Shown here piece after piece: positions 1 to 7,605 of a stretch of DNA of 11,759 nucleotides. A program made the translations under genes and the position numbers. Below the pieces are notes generated by a model. It saw nothing but the letters and a program-made list of their open reading frames with translations. It searched no databases and was not told the DNA's origin. How positions within the stretch are numbered: the first letter of the stretch is position 1; each line of letters begins with the position of its first letter. This DNA comes from an uncultured Saprospiraceae bacterium. GTDB lineage: Bacteria; Bacteroidota; Bacteroidia; Chitinophagales; Saprospiraceae. Where the stretch lies: assembly GCA_937926205.1 (NCBI GenBank), contig CALEYL010000015.1, forward strand, positions 1 through 11,759, in the 5' to 3' direction.

Positions 1-226
1 ACAACGCGGCCGTTCACACGGAGCAGCTCTACTATGTCGATGCAGATTTGGATGGTTATGGTTCTACGACTACGGCCATGTTGTGCAGCGCCACGGCGCC
101 CACTGGATATTCCACCAACAATACCGACTGCAACGATAACAACGCGGCCGTTCACACGGAGCAGCTCTACTATGTCGATGCAGATTTGGATGGCTATGGT
201 TCTACGACTACGGCCATGTTGTGCAG
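1..226 (+). repeat. Tandem 138-bp coding repeat
   Basis: Bases 1-88 match bases 139-226 with a single difference (T at 56, C at 194), a period of 138 bp or 46 codons. The remaining 50 bp of each unit differ at many positions while still coding for similar residues. The array continues beyond the left edge. The near-identical half suggests recent duplication or gene conversion inside the MopE-repeat region. Confidence 0.9.
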
Positions 227-1232
227 GACCACTGCGCCCATAGGATACTCCGTCAACAATACAGACTGTAACGACAACGACAATACCATTTATCCCGGTG
301 CGCCCGAAATTTGTGACAACAAAGACAATGACTGCAACAATGAGATAGACGAACCCAAACCGGTGCCTGCTCCATGGGCAACCACCGGTATTGGTGAATC
401 GGGCAGCAGTGTATTGGACCCCTGCCCTGCTGGCGCCCCGCAATTTGTAGTCAATGCTACCGGTTTCTCGCCCAATGTCAATAACGATGCTGTTCAGGTA
501 ACGTATCAGACTTTGTGCGGCAATTCCTCCATCACCGTTCATATTGCTGGTGTAAGCGGCGGCGGTTGGGCAGGCATCACCATGCGCGAGAGCACAGCTA
601 CAGGCTCTAAAATGGTCGCACTGAAAACGCAACTGACCAACTTTGTAAGGCGTGAAGCACGCAGCATTACCAATGGTCCAAAGTCTACCCAACAGATTCC
701 AGGCCTGCCGCCCCCGTCATGGTTGCGCATCCAGCGTTCGGGCAATATCTTCAGCTTCTACACCTCGACCAATGGTACAACGTGGAGTCTGGTAGGTACC
801 CAAACAATTGCGATGAGCAATTGCCTGTTGGTGGGCATGTTTGCCGAAAGTATCAATGTGAACACCACCACTACTGCTACATTTGACAACGTTTCTGTCA
901 GTGGAGCAGCGCCGGTAATAACGCTTGCAGGAGTAGACAATTCCGGTCTCGAATTACAAGCTGAACTTGATTTTACACTGTATCCTAACCCGACCAATGG
1001 TCAGCTGATGATTGGCTTCGAAAATGCGCCGACCAGGCTTGAAACAGTAGCCTGTACAGTGTACAATACGCAAGGTCAGGAGGTTCTGGAACGGAATATT
1101 GCCGTGCACGGCCAGGCAGAGACCATCGATCTGTCATCGCTTGCCAACGGCGTGTATTGGTTGCGGATTCAGGGGGATAATATGACGCCCGGCATTCGTA
1201 AAGTGATCAAGGTTGATGAAATCAGGCCTTAA
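1..1232 (+). CDS. Secreted MopE-repeat protein with T9SS C-terminal sorting domain (5' truncated)
   Basis: Only the C-terminal 409 residues are inside the window; the frame is open from base 3, so the start lies upstream. Seen in order: two near-identical 46-residue repeats containing YYVDADLDGYG and TDCNDN; a closing motif IYPGAPEICDNKDNDCNNEIDE-like; a domain of about 180 residues (bases 350-910) with GGWAGITMRES, RIQRSGNIFSFYTS and TATFDNVSV; and a tail with FTLYPNPTNGQL ending in a short basic stretch before the stop. The repeats match the MopE/putative metal-binding repeat family, and DADLDG has the DxDxDG form of a calcium loop. The middle domain resembles concanavalin-like (DUF1349-type) domains. 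The YPNPTNG tail is the type A T9SS sorting signal, so the protein is inferred to be exported and attached to or released from the cell surface. Ligand and role are unknown. Confidence 0.9.
   Translation, partial: NAAVHTEQLYYVDADLDGYGSTTTAMLCSATAPTGYSTNNTDCNDNNAAVHTEQLYYVDADLDGYGSTTTAMLCRTTAPIGYSVNNTDCNDNDNTIYPGAPEICDNKDNDCNNEIDEPKPVPAPWATTGIGESGSSVLDPCPAGAPQFVVNATGFSPNVNNDAVQVTYQTLCGNSSITVHIAGVSGGGWAGITMRESTATGSKMVALKTQLTNFVRREARSITNGPKSTQQIPGLPPPSWLRIQRSGNIFSFYTSTNGTTWSLVGTQTIAMSNCLLVGMFAESINVNTTTTATFDNVSVSGAAPVITLAGVDNSGLELQAELDFTLYPNPTNGQLMIGFENAPTRLETVACTVYNTQGQEVLERNIAVHGQAETIDLSSLANGVYWLRIQGDNMTPGIRKVIKVDEIRP
966..1229 (+). other. T9SS type A sorting domain (coding sub-region)
   Basis: The last ~88 residues begin FTLYPNPTNG and continue with beta-strand-like segments (VYNTQGQEVLER, IDLSSLANGVYWLRI) and end KVIKVDEIRP. 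This is the standard layout of the Por secretion C-terminal domain that is recognised by the type IX secretion machinery and usually removed during export. It supports assignment of the window to Bacteroidota. Confidence 0.9.
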
Positions 1233-1260
1233 CCCGGTCTGACCATACCTAAATAAAGGA

Positions 1261-1321
1261 TGGGAGGTGTAAAGCGTCAAATTGTTGAAATAAACCAATT
1301 CAACTCGCTTTACACCTCCCA
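1261..1321. terminator. Long hairpin between convergent genes, probable bidirectional terminator
   Basis: The arms TGGGAGGTGTAAAGCG (1261-1276) and CGCTTTACACCTCCCA (1306-1321) are perfectly complementary over 16 bp. Inside, GTTGAA (1284-1289) pairs with TTCAAC (1299-1304), extending the stem beyond an internal loop. It starts 29 bases after the stop of the T9SS protein and lies 60 bases beyond the stop of the convergent dipeptidase gene. No long T run follows on either strand, so intrinsic termination is likely but not certain; an RNA-stabilising 3' hairpin or a small palindromic repeat element are alternatives. Confidence 0.65.
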
Positions 1322-1380
1322 CTTTACTTTATGAAAGACCCACTGATCCCCCATGGGTAAGATAATGCCCGGGAGAGGGG

Positions 1381-2817
1381 TCAAATACTTTTCAACACTT
1401 CCAGCAAAAAGCCCCAGAATTTCTGATAAGAGGAGATACTTGCGCATTCATCCGGCGAGTGGGCGTTGCGAATTTCAGGGCCAAATGAAATCATATCCAA
1501 ACCAGGATAGGCCTGGCCGATGATGCCGCATTCCAAACCGGCATGGCAAGCTTCCACCACCACTTTATGGCCGAACATCCGCTCGTAAATGCCTTCCATT
1601 TTTTTCAAAACAGCCGATTTTGGATTCGGCTTCCAACCCGGATAAATGTTGTCGTTTTCGATTTTTGCACCGATCAGATCGAATGGCGCACGGAAAGTTG
1701 CGGCAACATCGGCTTTCCCCGACTCTACCGAACTGCGTTGGAGGGTACCGCTGAAAAAGCGTCCATCCTGCAATTCCACCCGTGCCAGGTTTGAAGAAGT
1801 TTCCACCAAACCGGGTACATCGGGGCTCATACGAAATACCCCGTTGAAGGCTGCGCGGATGGCTGAAAGCAGTTTTGTCTGGTCGCTGCGGCGCATGACT
1901 TTTGCCGGAGCAGGGATTTCTGAAGCTGTTATTTTCAGGCCCGGTTCTATGCCGCCGTATTCGTCCATGATCTCTTTCACCACTGCTTTGAAATTGCGCT
2001 CAAATGTTTTTGGCGATTTCACAGCCAGTGTTGCCATGCTCTCGCGGGGTATGGCGTTGCGGACGCTTCCGCCTTCCAGCGTGCTGACAAGCACTCCTTT
2101 GCAGGCCATCAATACCCGGTTCAGCAGCTTGTTGGCGTTGCCCCGGCCCAGGTGGATGTCTACCCCGGAGTGACCGCCTTTAAGGCCGTTGACGACAATT
2201 TTTCGCCCTTCAGCGCCCGCAGGCGTGTCGGTTTCGCGGTAATTCCATTCCACCAACGTATCAATACCGCCTGCACAACCAATGGTGAAGACGTGGTCTT
2301 CTTCCGTATCGAGGTTGAGCAATATTTTTCCTTTCAGCAACTTCCTGCCCAGCGCTTTTGCGCCGCTCATGCCCGTCTCTTCATCGAGGGTAAACAGCGC
2401 TTCAATGGCTGGGTGCGAAATGTCTTTCGAAGCGAGAACCGCCATGATGCTGGCAACGCCAAGGCCGTTGTCGGCGCCCAGGGTTGTGCCCCGTGCCCGC
2501 ACCCAGTCTCCGTCCACATACATATCTATCCCTCGCTTATCAAAGTCGAAAGCGGTGTCCTTGTTTTTCTGGTGCACCATGTCGAGGTGCGCCTGCAGGA
2601 TGACCGTTGGACTTTTTTCCCGCCCTTTCGATGCCGGTTTTTTAATGATTACGTTGCCGATTTCATCGGTTACCACTTCGAGCCCAAGTCCCTTGCCAAA
2701 ATTGACCATAAACTTTGCAACCCGCTCTTCGTGTTTGGAAGGGCGTGGCACGGCATTCAGGTCAGCAAAAAAATTCCAGGGAGCAGATGGTTCGAGTTGG
2801 CGGATTTGGTCAGACAT
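1381..2817 (-). CDS. pepD: Aminoacyl-histidine dipeptidase, M20 family (PepD-type)
   Basis: A 478-residue cytosolic zinc peptidase, close to the ~485 residues of E. coli PepD, expected to cleave Xaa-His and other dipeptides in peptide turnover. The M20 metal ligands are visible: H77 and D79 in QAHLDMVHQK, D116 in GADNGLG, the E146-E147 pair in LDEETGMSGA, D170 in LLNLDTEED, and H453 in RNAHSPDE. The GGHSGVDIHLGRGNA segment (residues 214-228) belongs to the dimerisation/lid region typical of this family. The start at 2817 (MSDQIRQLEPS) is chosen because family alignments begin near this point and a near -7 box, CAAAGTAA (2854-2861 on the plus strand), overlaps the alternative upstream ATG at 2856. 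It converges on the T9SS gene across a hairpin. No missing catalytic residue was seen. Confidence 0.93.
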   Translation of the reverse strand: MSDQIRQLEPSAPWNFFADLNAVPRPSKHEERVAKFMVNFGKGLGLEVVTDEIGNVIIKKPASKGREKSPTVILQAHLDMVHQKNKDTAFDFDKRGIDMYVDGDWVRARGTTLGADNGLGVASIMAVLASKDISHPAIEALFTLDEETGMSGAKALGRKLLKGKILLNLDTEEDHVFTIGCAGGIDTLVEWNYRETDTPAGAEGRKIVVNGLKGGHSGVDIHLGRGNANKLLNRVLMACKGVLVSTLEGGSVRNAIPRESMATLAVKSPKTFERNFKAVVKEIMDEYGGIEPGLKITASEIPAPAKVMRRSDQTKLLSAIRAAFNGVFRMSPDVPGLVETSSNLARVELQDGRFFSGTLQRSSVESGKADVAATFRAPFDLIGAKIENDNIYPGWKPNPKSAVLKKMEGIYERMFGHKVVVEACHAGLECGIIGQAYPGLDMISFGPEIRNAHSPDECASISSYQKFWGFLLEVLKSI

Positions 2818-2947
2818 GGTATGGGAAAGTTTGAATGGTTGATCAATTTCCCACAAAGTAAGGAAAACGCGCAGAGGTTTTATTCAGACGCCAGGATTTT
2901 TTTGGAGAAGGTCATTATAGTTGTCTTTCCAGTTGCACCTTCCATTA

Positions 2948-3850
2948 TTACAATTTTTTATCCCACCCTTTCCATTTAAGGTACTGCTCAAAGCTGAGGG
3001 TTTCAGGAAGTAAATCTCTGGTTTGTTTTACTGCGTTCAGCATTTCTTTGGGATAAGGCGCCTGACCCCATTTTTCAAAATGCTGACGCAGGGGAACCCA
3101 AACTCTTGCAAACAGATACATGATGATGAGGGGGATGGGTTTGTGTTTATAGGTCTTGTCTTTAGATAGCCTGGTGGCTATTGCAGCGAGTTCGTTTCCG
3201 GAAATAAAATCTCCGATCAGGTTCAGTTTTTTTCCAATGAACTTGTCTGGTTTTTCAAAGGCCAAAGCGGCAAATTTCCCAATGTCAACGCTGGCAATAT
3301 GCGGTATTTTTGCATCATTAGCCGTCATTCCGGTAATGACATTATTCTTAACAGGCATGTATTCACCTCCAAAGTCATCCATAAACGAACCGGGACACAG
3401 GAATGTATAAGGTATATTTTTGTCCTTAACCAAATTCTCAATATCTATTTTCCGCTTGATGTAAGTCAGCGTGTTTTCCTGCCCTTCTTCTACATACAGT
3501 ACGGTACTCAAAACAAGATGTTGCACCTGGTTTATCCGACAGGCTTCTACTATGTTTTTACCCTGCTCCCATTCAAATTCCGTATCTATTTTACCCTTTG
3601 GCGTGAGGGGCATGGTAACACCATAAACGCCGTATGCGCCTTTGAATACCTCGATCAGCGATTGTTTGTCTGCAAAATCAGCCTGAAGGACCTTAACCCC
3701 TTTCTTTCTTAATGCTTCAGACTTTTGCCCGTTGATGTCCCGCGAAAATGCAACCAAATTCCATTTGCCGGTTTTAAGAAGCGCATCAAGTACGGCGCCG
3801 CCTTGTTTACCGGTAGCGCCACATACAACGATTGTTTTAATTCCATCCAT
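2948..3850 (-). CDS. NmrA-like NAD(P)-binding protein (atypical short-chain dehydrogenase fold)
   Basis: 300 residues, full length for the family. The N-terminus has a Rossmann strand followed by GATGKQG (residues 11-17), the GxxGxxG dinucleotide loop of NmrA/atypical SDR proteins. An Arg at 37 (AFSRD) sits where the 2'-phosphate of NADP(H) is bound, favouring NADP(H). The segment VKVLQADFADKQSL and the later HLVLSTVLYVEE also fit the family. The classical SDR Tyr-x-x-x-Lys catalytic pair is not evident, so it may act as a redox-sensing regulator or isomerase/reductase of unknown substrate. It lies 69 bases downstream of an AraC-family regulator on the same strand and may be its target or operon partner, although a well-matched -7 box lies in between. 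Confidence 0.85.
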   Translation of the reverse strand: MDGIKTIVVCGATGKQGGAVLDALLKTGKWNLVAFSRDINGQKSEALRKKGVKVLQADFADKQSLIEVFKGAYGVYGVTMPLTPKGKIDTEFEWEQGKNIVEACRINQVQHLVLSTVLYVEEGQENTLTYIKRKIDIENLVKDKNIPYTFLCPGSFMDDFGGEYMPVKNNVITGMTANDAKIPHIASVDIGKFAALAFEKPDKFIGKKLNLIGDFISGNELAAIATRLSKDKTYKHKPIPLIIMYLFARVWVPLRQHFEKWGQAPYPKEMLNAVKQTRDLLPETLSFEQYLKWKGWDKKL

Positions 3851-3868
3851 AATCAGTTAATTTTAGGA

Positions 3869-3876
3869 CAAAATTA
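3869..3876 (-). promoter_or_regulatory. Candidate Bacteroidota -7 box for the NmrA-like gene
   Basis: On the coding strand the sequence reads TAATTTTG, a full match to the TAnnTTTG -7 consensus, 18 bases upstream of the ATG. A clear TTG -33 box is not seen at the usual 19-21 bp spacing, so the site is only suggested. If real, the gene can be transcribed independently of the AraC gene and would have a very short leader. Confidence 0.4.
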
Positions 3877-3919
3877 GACAGTCGTATTTTTTAAAAATTG
3901 TAAGAATGTAACATTGATC

Positions 3920-4729
3920 TCAAGGAGAAAACTGCCCCACCATTTCGCTTTTTTGCTTTGCGTATGCTTTCGGAGTCATTTGTGCAAACTGCCTGAATCC
4001 ATGGATAAAATGGGCTTGATCATAATAACCGCAATTCAACCCGATTTGAGTAAGGTTGTCTGAAGAATGATGAATTTGATGCAGCGCAGCTTCAAAACGC
4101 CTGAATGCAAGCGCTTCAGAAGGGGAAATTCCAAGCCATTTTTGAAAAATTCGCAAGGTGTGCATTCTTGAGTAACCGGTAAAATCTTCAATTTTACGGA
4201 ACTTACCCTGTAGCTTTTTAAGAGAAATTTCATCCAGTAAAGTCGTAATTTTCATGGCTAAACTCAAGTCTGGTGCATAGGAGATGGAGGAAAGAATAAA
4301 TTCTTCCAGCCAAACAGCCCTTTCGCGAAAATCGGAAATGCCACTAACAGCATCCTGTATAAAATGATATTTGTCCTGAAAGATGATATTGCCTTCAACC
4401 GACCAGTTTTTCAAATCCTTACAATGAATTCCGAACAATAAATTAGCGGCAATGGTATTCAGGCGAATGCCAAACAAATGGCAATTCGTAAATTCAACGG
4501 ATAAGGGTTTCGTATGTAATCCGGCTAAAAAACAAAAGTTATTTGTTGGATTAAAAGACCGGTTTTTGTAATAATCGCTTTGAATAACCCAGGGTTCATT
4601 AAGATTAAATGCCAAATCAATATTAAACTCAGGAAGGAATATCCATTTTTTTGGGGAATCTGTTTTCAACTCCCAAATTAAAGGGGATATTCCTTTGAGT
4701 TTTTTTGGTATGTAAAAATTGAATTCCAT
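3920..4729 (-). CDS. AraC-family transcriptional regulator with N-terminal DUF6597-like domain
   Basis: 269 residues. The N-terminal part starts FYIPKKLKGISPLIWEL, the pattern of the DUF6597-type domain found at the front of many AraC-family proteins in Bacteroidota. The C-terminal third carries two helix-turn-helix units: about 171-202 (KIEDFTGYSRMHTLRIFQKW) and about 224-256 (LTQIGLNCGYYDQAHFIHGF followed by MTPKAY), the second being the AraC signature. It is therefore a one-component DNA-binding regulator; the ligand is unknown. The neighbouring NmrA-like gene downstream is the most likely target, and the VOC gene upstream a second possibility. The gene is strikingly AT-rich compared with the signalling genes to the right (sampled lines near 32-35% GC). 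Confidence 0.9.
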   Translation of the reverse strand: MEFNFYIPKKLKGISPLIWELKTDSPKKWIFLPEFNIDLAFNLNEPWVIQSDYYKNRSFNPTNNFCFLAGLHTKPLSVEFTNCHLFGIRLNTIAANLLFGIHCKDLKNWSVEGNIIFQDKYHFIQDAVSGISDFRERAVWLEEFILSSISYAPDLSLAMKITTLLDEISLKKLQGKFRKIEDFTGYSRMHTLRIFQKWLGISPSEALAFRRFEAALHQIHHSSDNLTQIGLNCGYYDQAHFIHGFRQFAQMTPKAYAKQKSEMVGQFSP

Positions 4730-4775
4730 AATTTTTATGGCAAATATTTTTTAGAGCCTGTGGATGGGAAGCTCT

Positions 4776-4806
4776 GCAAAATACTCAAGCCGTATGATAA
4801 AAGCAA
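4776..4806 (+). repeat. Short interspersed repeat, copy A
   Basis: This 31-bp stretch matches 11459-11489 at 27 of 31 positions without gaps, with exact blocks GCAAAATACTC and GATAAAAGCAA at its two ends. Both copies are intergenic and in the same orientation, each upstream of a minus-strand gene (AraC regulator here, cupin gene there). The similarity does not extend clearly beyond these bounds. Function unknown. Confidence 0.6.
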
Positions 4807-4906
4807 ACTCTGAGCCACATTTGCGTGAATCCTCTGTGCGTAATCAACTCATATTTAAGGCATTAAAACGTCTTCTTTATTATTGAAAAACAAGGGTATT
4901 GTAGTC

Positions 4907-4930
4907 GGTTGCAACTACGCTTCAGCAACC
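4907..4930. other. Short inverted repeat between VOC and AraC genes
   Basis: GGTTGC (4907-4912) and GCAACC (4925-4930) form a 6-bp stem with a 12-base loop; GTAGT (4901-4905) and ACTAC (4914-4918) form a competing 5-bp stem. It lies 58 bases downstream of the VOC stop codon. No T run follows, so a terminator role is only possible. The rest of 4730-4987 shows no gene. Confidence 0.3.
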
Positions 4931-4987
4931 TAGTAGCTGGTTTAGGGAGCGCCATTTCATAAAATACACCCCCATTAACTTCCTTTT

Positions 4988-5401
4988 TTACACAGAAAAA
5001 ACGTCATTGCTATTGGAAAATGCCTTAAACTCGATCGGATTTCTGCTAAAATCAAATGCGAACATCGTTAATTGCTCTCCGGTTTTTCCTTCATACCTTA
5101 TCTGCGGCTTAACGACAAATTCAATTTTTTCCGATTCCAGCTTTGCTTGCACCTTTTTAAATTCATCAATTTCCAATAAACACCCAAAATGAGGTATTGG
5201 GACACTAATTCCGTCCACTTTTCCACAATAATCCAATTCCGGAAAATCATCGCTAATATGTGCGGAAAGTTGATTCCCAAAAAAATTGAAATCAATCCAG
5301 GTCTCTGTTGACCTGCCTTCTTCGCAGCCCAATATGTCGATGTAGAACCTGCGGGTACTCTCTATGTCTTTTACCTTAAAGGCGTAGTGAAAGGCACTCA
5401 T
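4988..5401 (-). CDS. VOC-superfamily protein (glyoxalase/extradiol dioxygenase-like)
   Basis: 137 residues, the normal length for a two-module VOC protein. It opens FHYAFKVKDIESTRRFYIDI and continues LGCEEGRSTETWIDFNFFG, the pattern of the COG3565-type predicted dioxygenases. A plausible metal triad is H5, H71 (PIPHFGCLLE) and E124 (NPIEFKAF), in the positions expected for the paired beta-alpha-beta-beta-beta modules. The protein is probably a small cytosolic metal-dependent enzyme, but VOC proteins range from glyoxalases to dioxygenases and antibiotic-binding proteins, so the reaction cannot be named. Its start follows an AT-rich leader with an imperfect -7 box (TACCTTTA on the coding strand, 5441-5448). 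It lies 88 bases downstream of the cyclase stop codon, on the same strand. Confidence 0.87.
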   Translation of the reverse strand: MSAFHYAFKVKDIESTRRFYIDILGCEEGRSTETWIDFNFFGNQLSAHISDDFPELDYCGKVDGISVPIPHFGCLLEIDEFKKVQAKLESEKIEFVVKPQIRYEGKTGEQLTMFAFDFSRNPIEFKAFSNSNDVFSV

Positions 5402-5489
5402 TTCTTTTAATAGTTAAAATTGTTTTCTGAATATCAGCCCTAAAGGTAATTTTTAATCACACATCTGTCAGTACCGCAAACAGCCTGTT

Positions 5490-7547
5490 TTATCGCTCCG
5501 CTTGCGGCTCAACAAAATACATCCCGACATCCCCTTTTCCTTTTGTACTGATCATTCCCCGGTAAATACATTTAAATTTATCTTTAAGCAATTCGTAGGT
5601 ACTTGCCGAAATGTTCACCTTGCCGGCTTCTCCGCTGCTTTCCATGCGTTGAGCCGTATTAACGGTATCGCCCCAGATGTCGTAGGCGAATTTTTTTATG
5701 CCGACTATGCCGGCTACTACGGATCCGGTATGCATGCCGATTCGCGCTTCAAAGAAAAATTTGCCTGCCGATTCCCGGATTTGCCTGCGTTCCCGCATGA
5801 ATGCCTGCATTTCCAGCGCTGCGTTCATCACATCCACGGCATGTCTGCTGTTTGGAGCAGGGAGTCCGCCGGCAGCCAGATAGGCATCGCCCACTGTTTT
5901 GATTTTTTCCACGCCGTGTTTTTGCATGATCATATCGAAAGCGGAAAAGCATTCGTTAATTTCGGCAACCAACTCGCCCGGTGTAAGGGTTTCTGATAAT
6001 TGAGTAAAATCTTTGAAATCAGAAAACAGCACTGTTACCTCGTCAATCAGTTTGGCATCGGCTGAGCCTTTTGCTTTTAATTCCTCCGCAACTTCAGCGG
6101 GCAGGATATTGAGCAGCAACTCATCGCTCAGTTCTTTGCCCTTTTTGATTTTATTTCGCTGATAAAAGAAGATGCCTGCAAACATCATGACGACGCCAAA
6201 TCCGCCCATAAAACCGTTGCGGATCAGCTTTTGCTTTTGCAACTCCTGTTTTACCGCCGCGTCCTTCCTTTCCTGCTCGGCCTTTTCATCTGCCGCTTTT
6301 TTATCAAATTCATACTGCATTTGGGTTTGCACCATTTTTCTGGTGTTTTCCTCATTGTAAATGCTGTCTCTTGTGGCAGTATACAGTTTTAAATGTTCAA
6401 ATGCTTGTTGCCAGTTACCGGTAGCGCTGTCCAACCGTACGATACCGCCGTAGTAATCGTTCATGTCACGGGTGCTTTCCATTTTTTGAATCAGAGAATA
6501 TGCCCGGTCAAAATACTGCCTCGCTGCGCTTAAATTTCCGGTTTTGACGTAACAATCCCCTGTTTTCGAATAGAGACCCGCCAGCGAAGGTGCATTCGAA
6601 ACAGCGCGGAAAGATTCCCCCGCCAGCAGGTAGTTTTTTATCGCCGCTTCATAATTTTTCTGTGCAGCGTAAACGTCGCCCATCCCCGAATATGCGGTGG
6701 CCATGGCGGTGTGGTTTTTAATTTTCCGGGCTTTTTCAAAACCAATCTGATGTTTTTTTAATGCCTCCGAATAATTCCCCATTTTGCGATAACAGCGCCC
6801 CAGGTTATTGTACATAAGGGATTCGTTGATGAAATCATTTACCTCCTGCATGTATTGAATGCATTGCGTATAAACCTTTATGGCTTCTGCATAGTTGCCC
6901 TGGTTTTCGAGCCCTTCAGCCAAATTGCCGGTTTGGATGGCCAAACCATGTTTATCCCCAAGGGCCTCGAAAAGTTTTAAAGTGGCATAGCCATGTTTTA
7001 AGGCTTCGGGATACATACCCAGTCGTTGATACACCCAACCAAAAATATTATGCACCACCCCTTGATTGCCCAGGTTCCCTGTTTTTTCAAAAGCCTTCAA
7101 AGCAACAGGCAGGTATTTTAGCGCCTCGAAATAATTGCCGTCATCGGCGTAATCCTGTGCAATGAATAAATTGACAATTCCAATTTTTTCCTGAATGCCC
7201 AGTTTTTGCCAGATTTCAAGCGCTTCAAAATGGTATTTCAGCGCTTCGGCAAAGTTCCCGTTCTGCCAGTAATTGCGCCCGATCACTTCTTTGGCATACC
7301 CAATTCCTTTTTCCCAGTTTATTTTGTTTGCCAAAGCCAAAGACTTGTCTGCGTACTGCTGGCTTTCCGCCATATTGATCTGGCTATAGCGATATGCCAG
7401 ATTGGCCATCAACTTGACTTTCGTGGTGTCATGCGATGCTTTTGACAGTTCCGTCTTCAGGGAATCAATGCGTTCTAAACCTTGCTTTTGTGCATTCGAA
7501 ACGGCGACGCAGGTCAACAGCAGCAGGATGGAAAGGAAGTTTTTCAT
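5490..7547 (-). CDS. Membrane-bound class III adenylyl cyclase with periplasmic TPR sensor
   Basis: 685 residues. A signal peptide (1-20, MKNFLSILLLLTCVAVSNAQ) is followed by eight TPR-like units in exact 40-residue register, their G/K-N-Y turns at 97, 137, 177, 217, 257, 297, 337 and 377. A charged coiled coil (400-440) leads to one membrane helix (about 444-462), then NILPAEVAEELK and a class III cyclase domain (500-680). Metal aspartates D510 and D554, the adenine-type pair K550 and D623, and the transition-state N630 and R634 are all present, so it is predicted to be an active ATP-to-cAMP cyclase working as a dimer. Topology places the TPRs in the periplasm. An ATG at 7652 in frame is rejected because it would put 35 residues ahead of the signal peptide. 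It follows the hybrid kinase by 105 bases and is probably controlled by or with it. Confidence 0.93.
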   Translation of the reverse strand: MKNFLSILLLLTCVAVSNAQKQGLERIDSLKTELSKASHDTTKVKLMANLAYRYSQINMAESQQYADKSLALANKINWEKGIGYAKEVIGRNYWQNGNFAEALKYHFEALEIWQKLGIQEKIGIVNLFIAQDYADDGNYFEALKYLPVALKAFEKTGNLGNQGVVHNIFGWVYQRLGMYPEALKHGYATLKLFEALGDKHGLAIQTGNLAEGLENQGNYAEAIKVYTQCIQYMQEVNDFINESLMYNNLGRCYRKMGNYSEALKKHQIGFEKARKIKNHTAMATAYSGMGDVYAAQKNYEAAIKNYLLAGESFRAVSNAPSLAGLYSKTGDCYVKTGNLSAARQYFDRAYSLIQKMESTRDMNDYYGGIVRLDSATGNWQQAFEHLKLYTATRDSIYNEENTRKMVQTQMQYEFDKKAADEKAEQERKDAAVKQELQKQKLIRNGFMGGFGVVMMFAGIFFYQRNKIKKGKELSDELLLNILPAEVAEELKAKGSADAKLIDEVTVLFSDFKDFTQLSETLTPGELVAEINECFSAFDMIMQKHGVEKIKTVGDAYLAAGGLPAPNSRHAVDVMNAALEMQAFMRERRQIRESAGKFFFEARIGMHTGSVVAGIVGIKKFAYDIWGDTVNTAQRMESSGEAGKVNISASTYELLKDKFKCIYRGMISTKGKGDVGMYFVEPQAER

Positions 7548-7575
7548 AGTGTGGTTCGGTTGATTTGTAATACGA

Positions 7576-7583
7576 CAAAGTTG
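7576..7583 (-). promoter_or_regulatory. Possible -7 box upstream of the cyclase gene
   Basis: On the coding strand the sequence is CAACTTTG, one mismatch from TAnnTTTG, 28 bases upstream of the chosen start at 7547. The usual -33 position would fall at the edge of the promoter-proximal copy of the 21-bp-period direct repeat. That arrangement suits a promoter dependent on an activator, but the box itself is imperfect. Confidence 0.3.
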
Positions 7584-7605
7584 CCCCCAACCTCCTTTCG
7601 GGGCT

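Noticed and set aside
34..243. Second open frame with internal repetition over the MopE repeats
   Set aside because: Its periodicity only reflects the tandem DNA repeat; the other frame encodes the real repeat and sorting domain.
1134..1322. Minus-strand 62-codon open frame over the T9SS gene end
   Set aside because: It overlaps the sorting domain and the hairpin and has no coding features.
2818..2856. Upstream ATG for the dipeptidase
   Set aside because: The added 13 residues are not part of the family N-terminus, and a near-consensus -7 box overlaps that ATG.
2152..2979. Plus-strand open frame (275 codons) opposite the dipeptidase
   Set aside because: It is the mirror of conserved M20 motifs and has no family features.
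7591..7599. Strong Shine-Dalgarno-like AAAGGAGG on the minus strand
   Set aside because: It lies over 40 bases from the cyclase start and no suitable in-frame start follows it at normal spacing.
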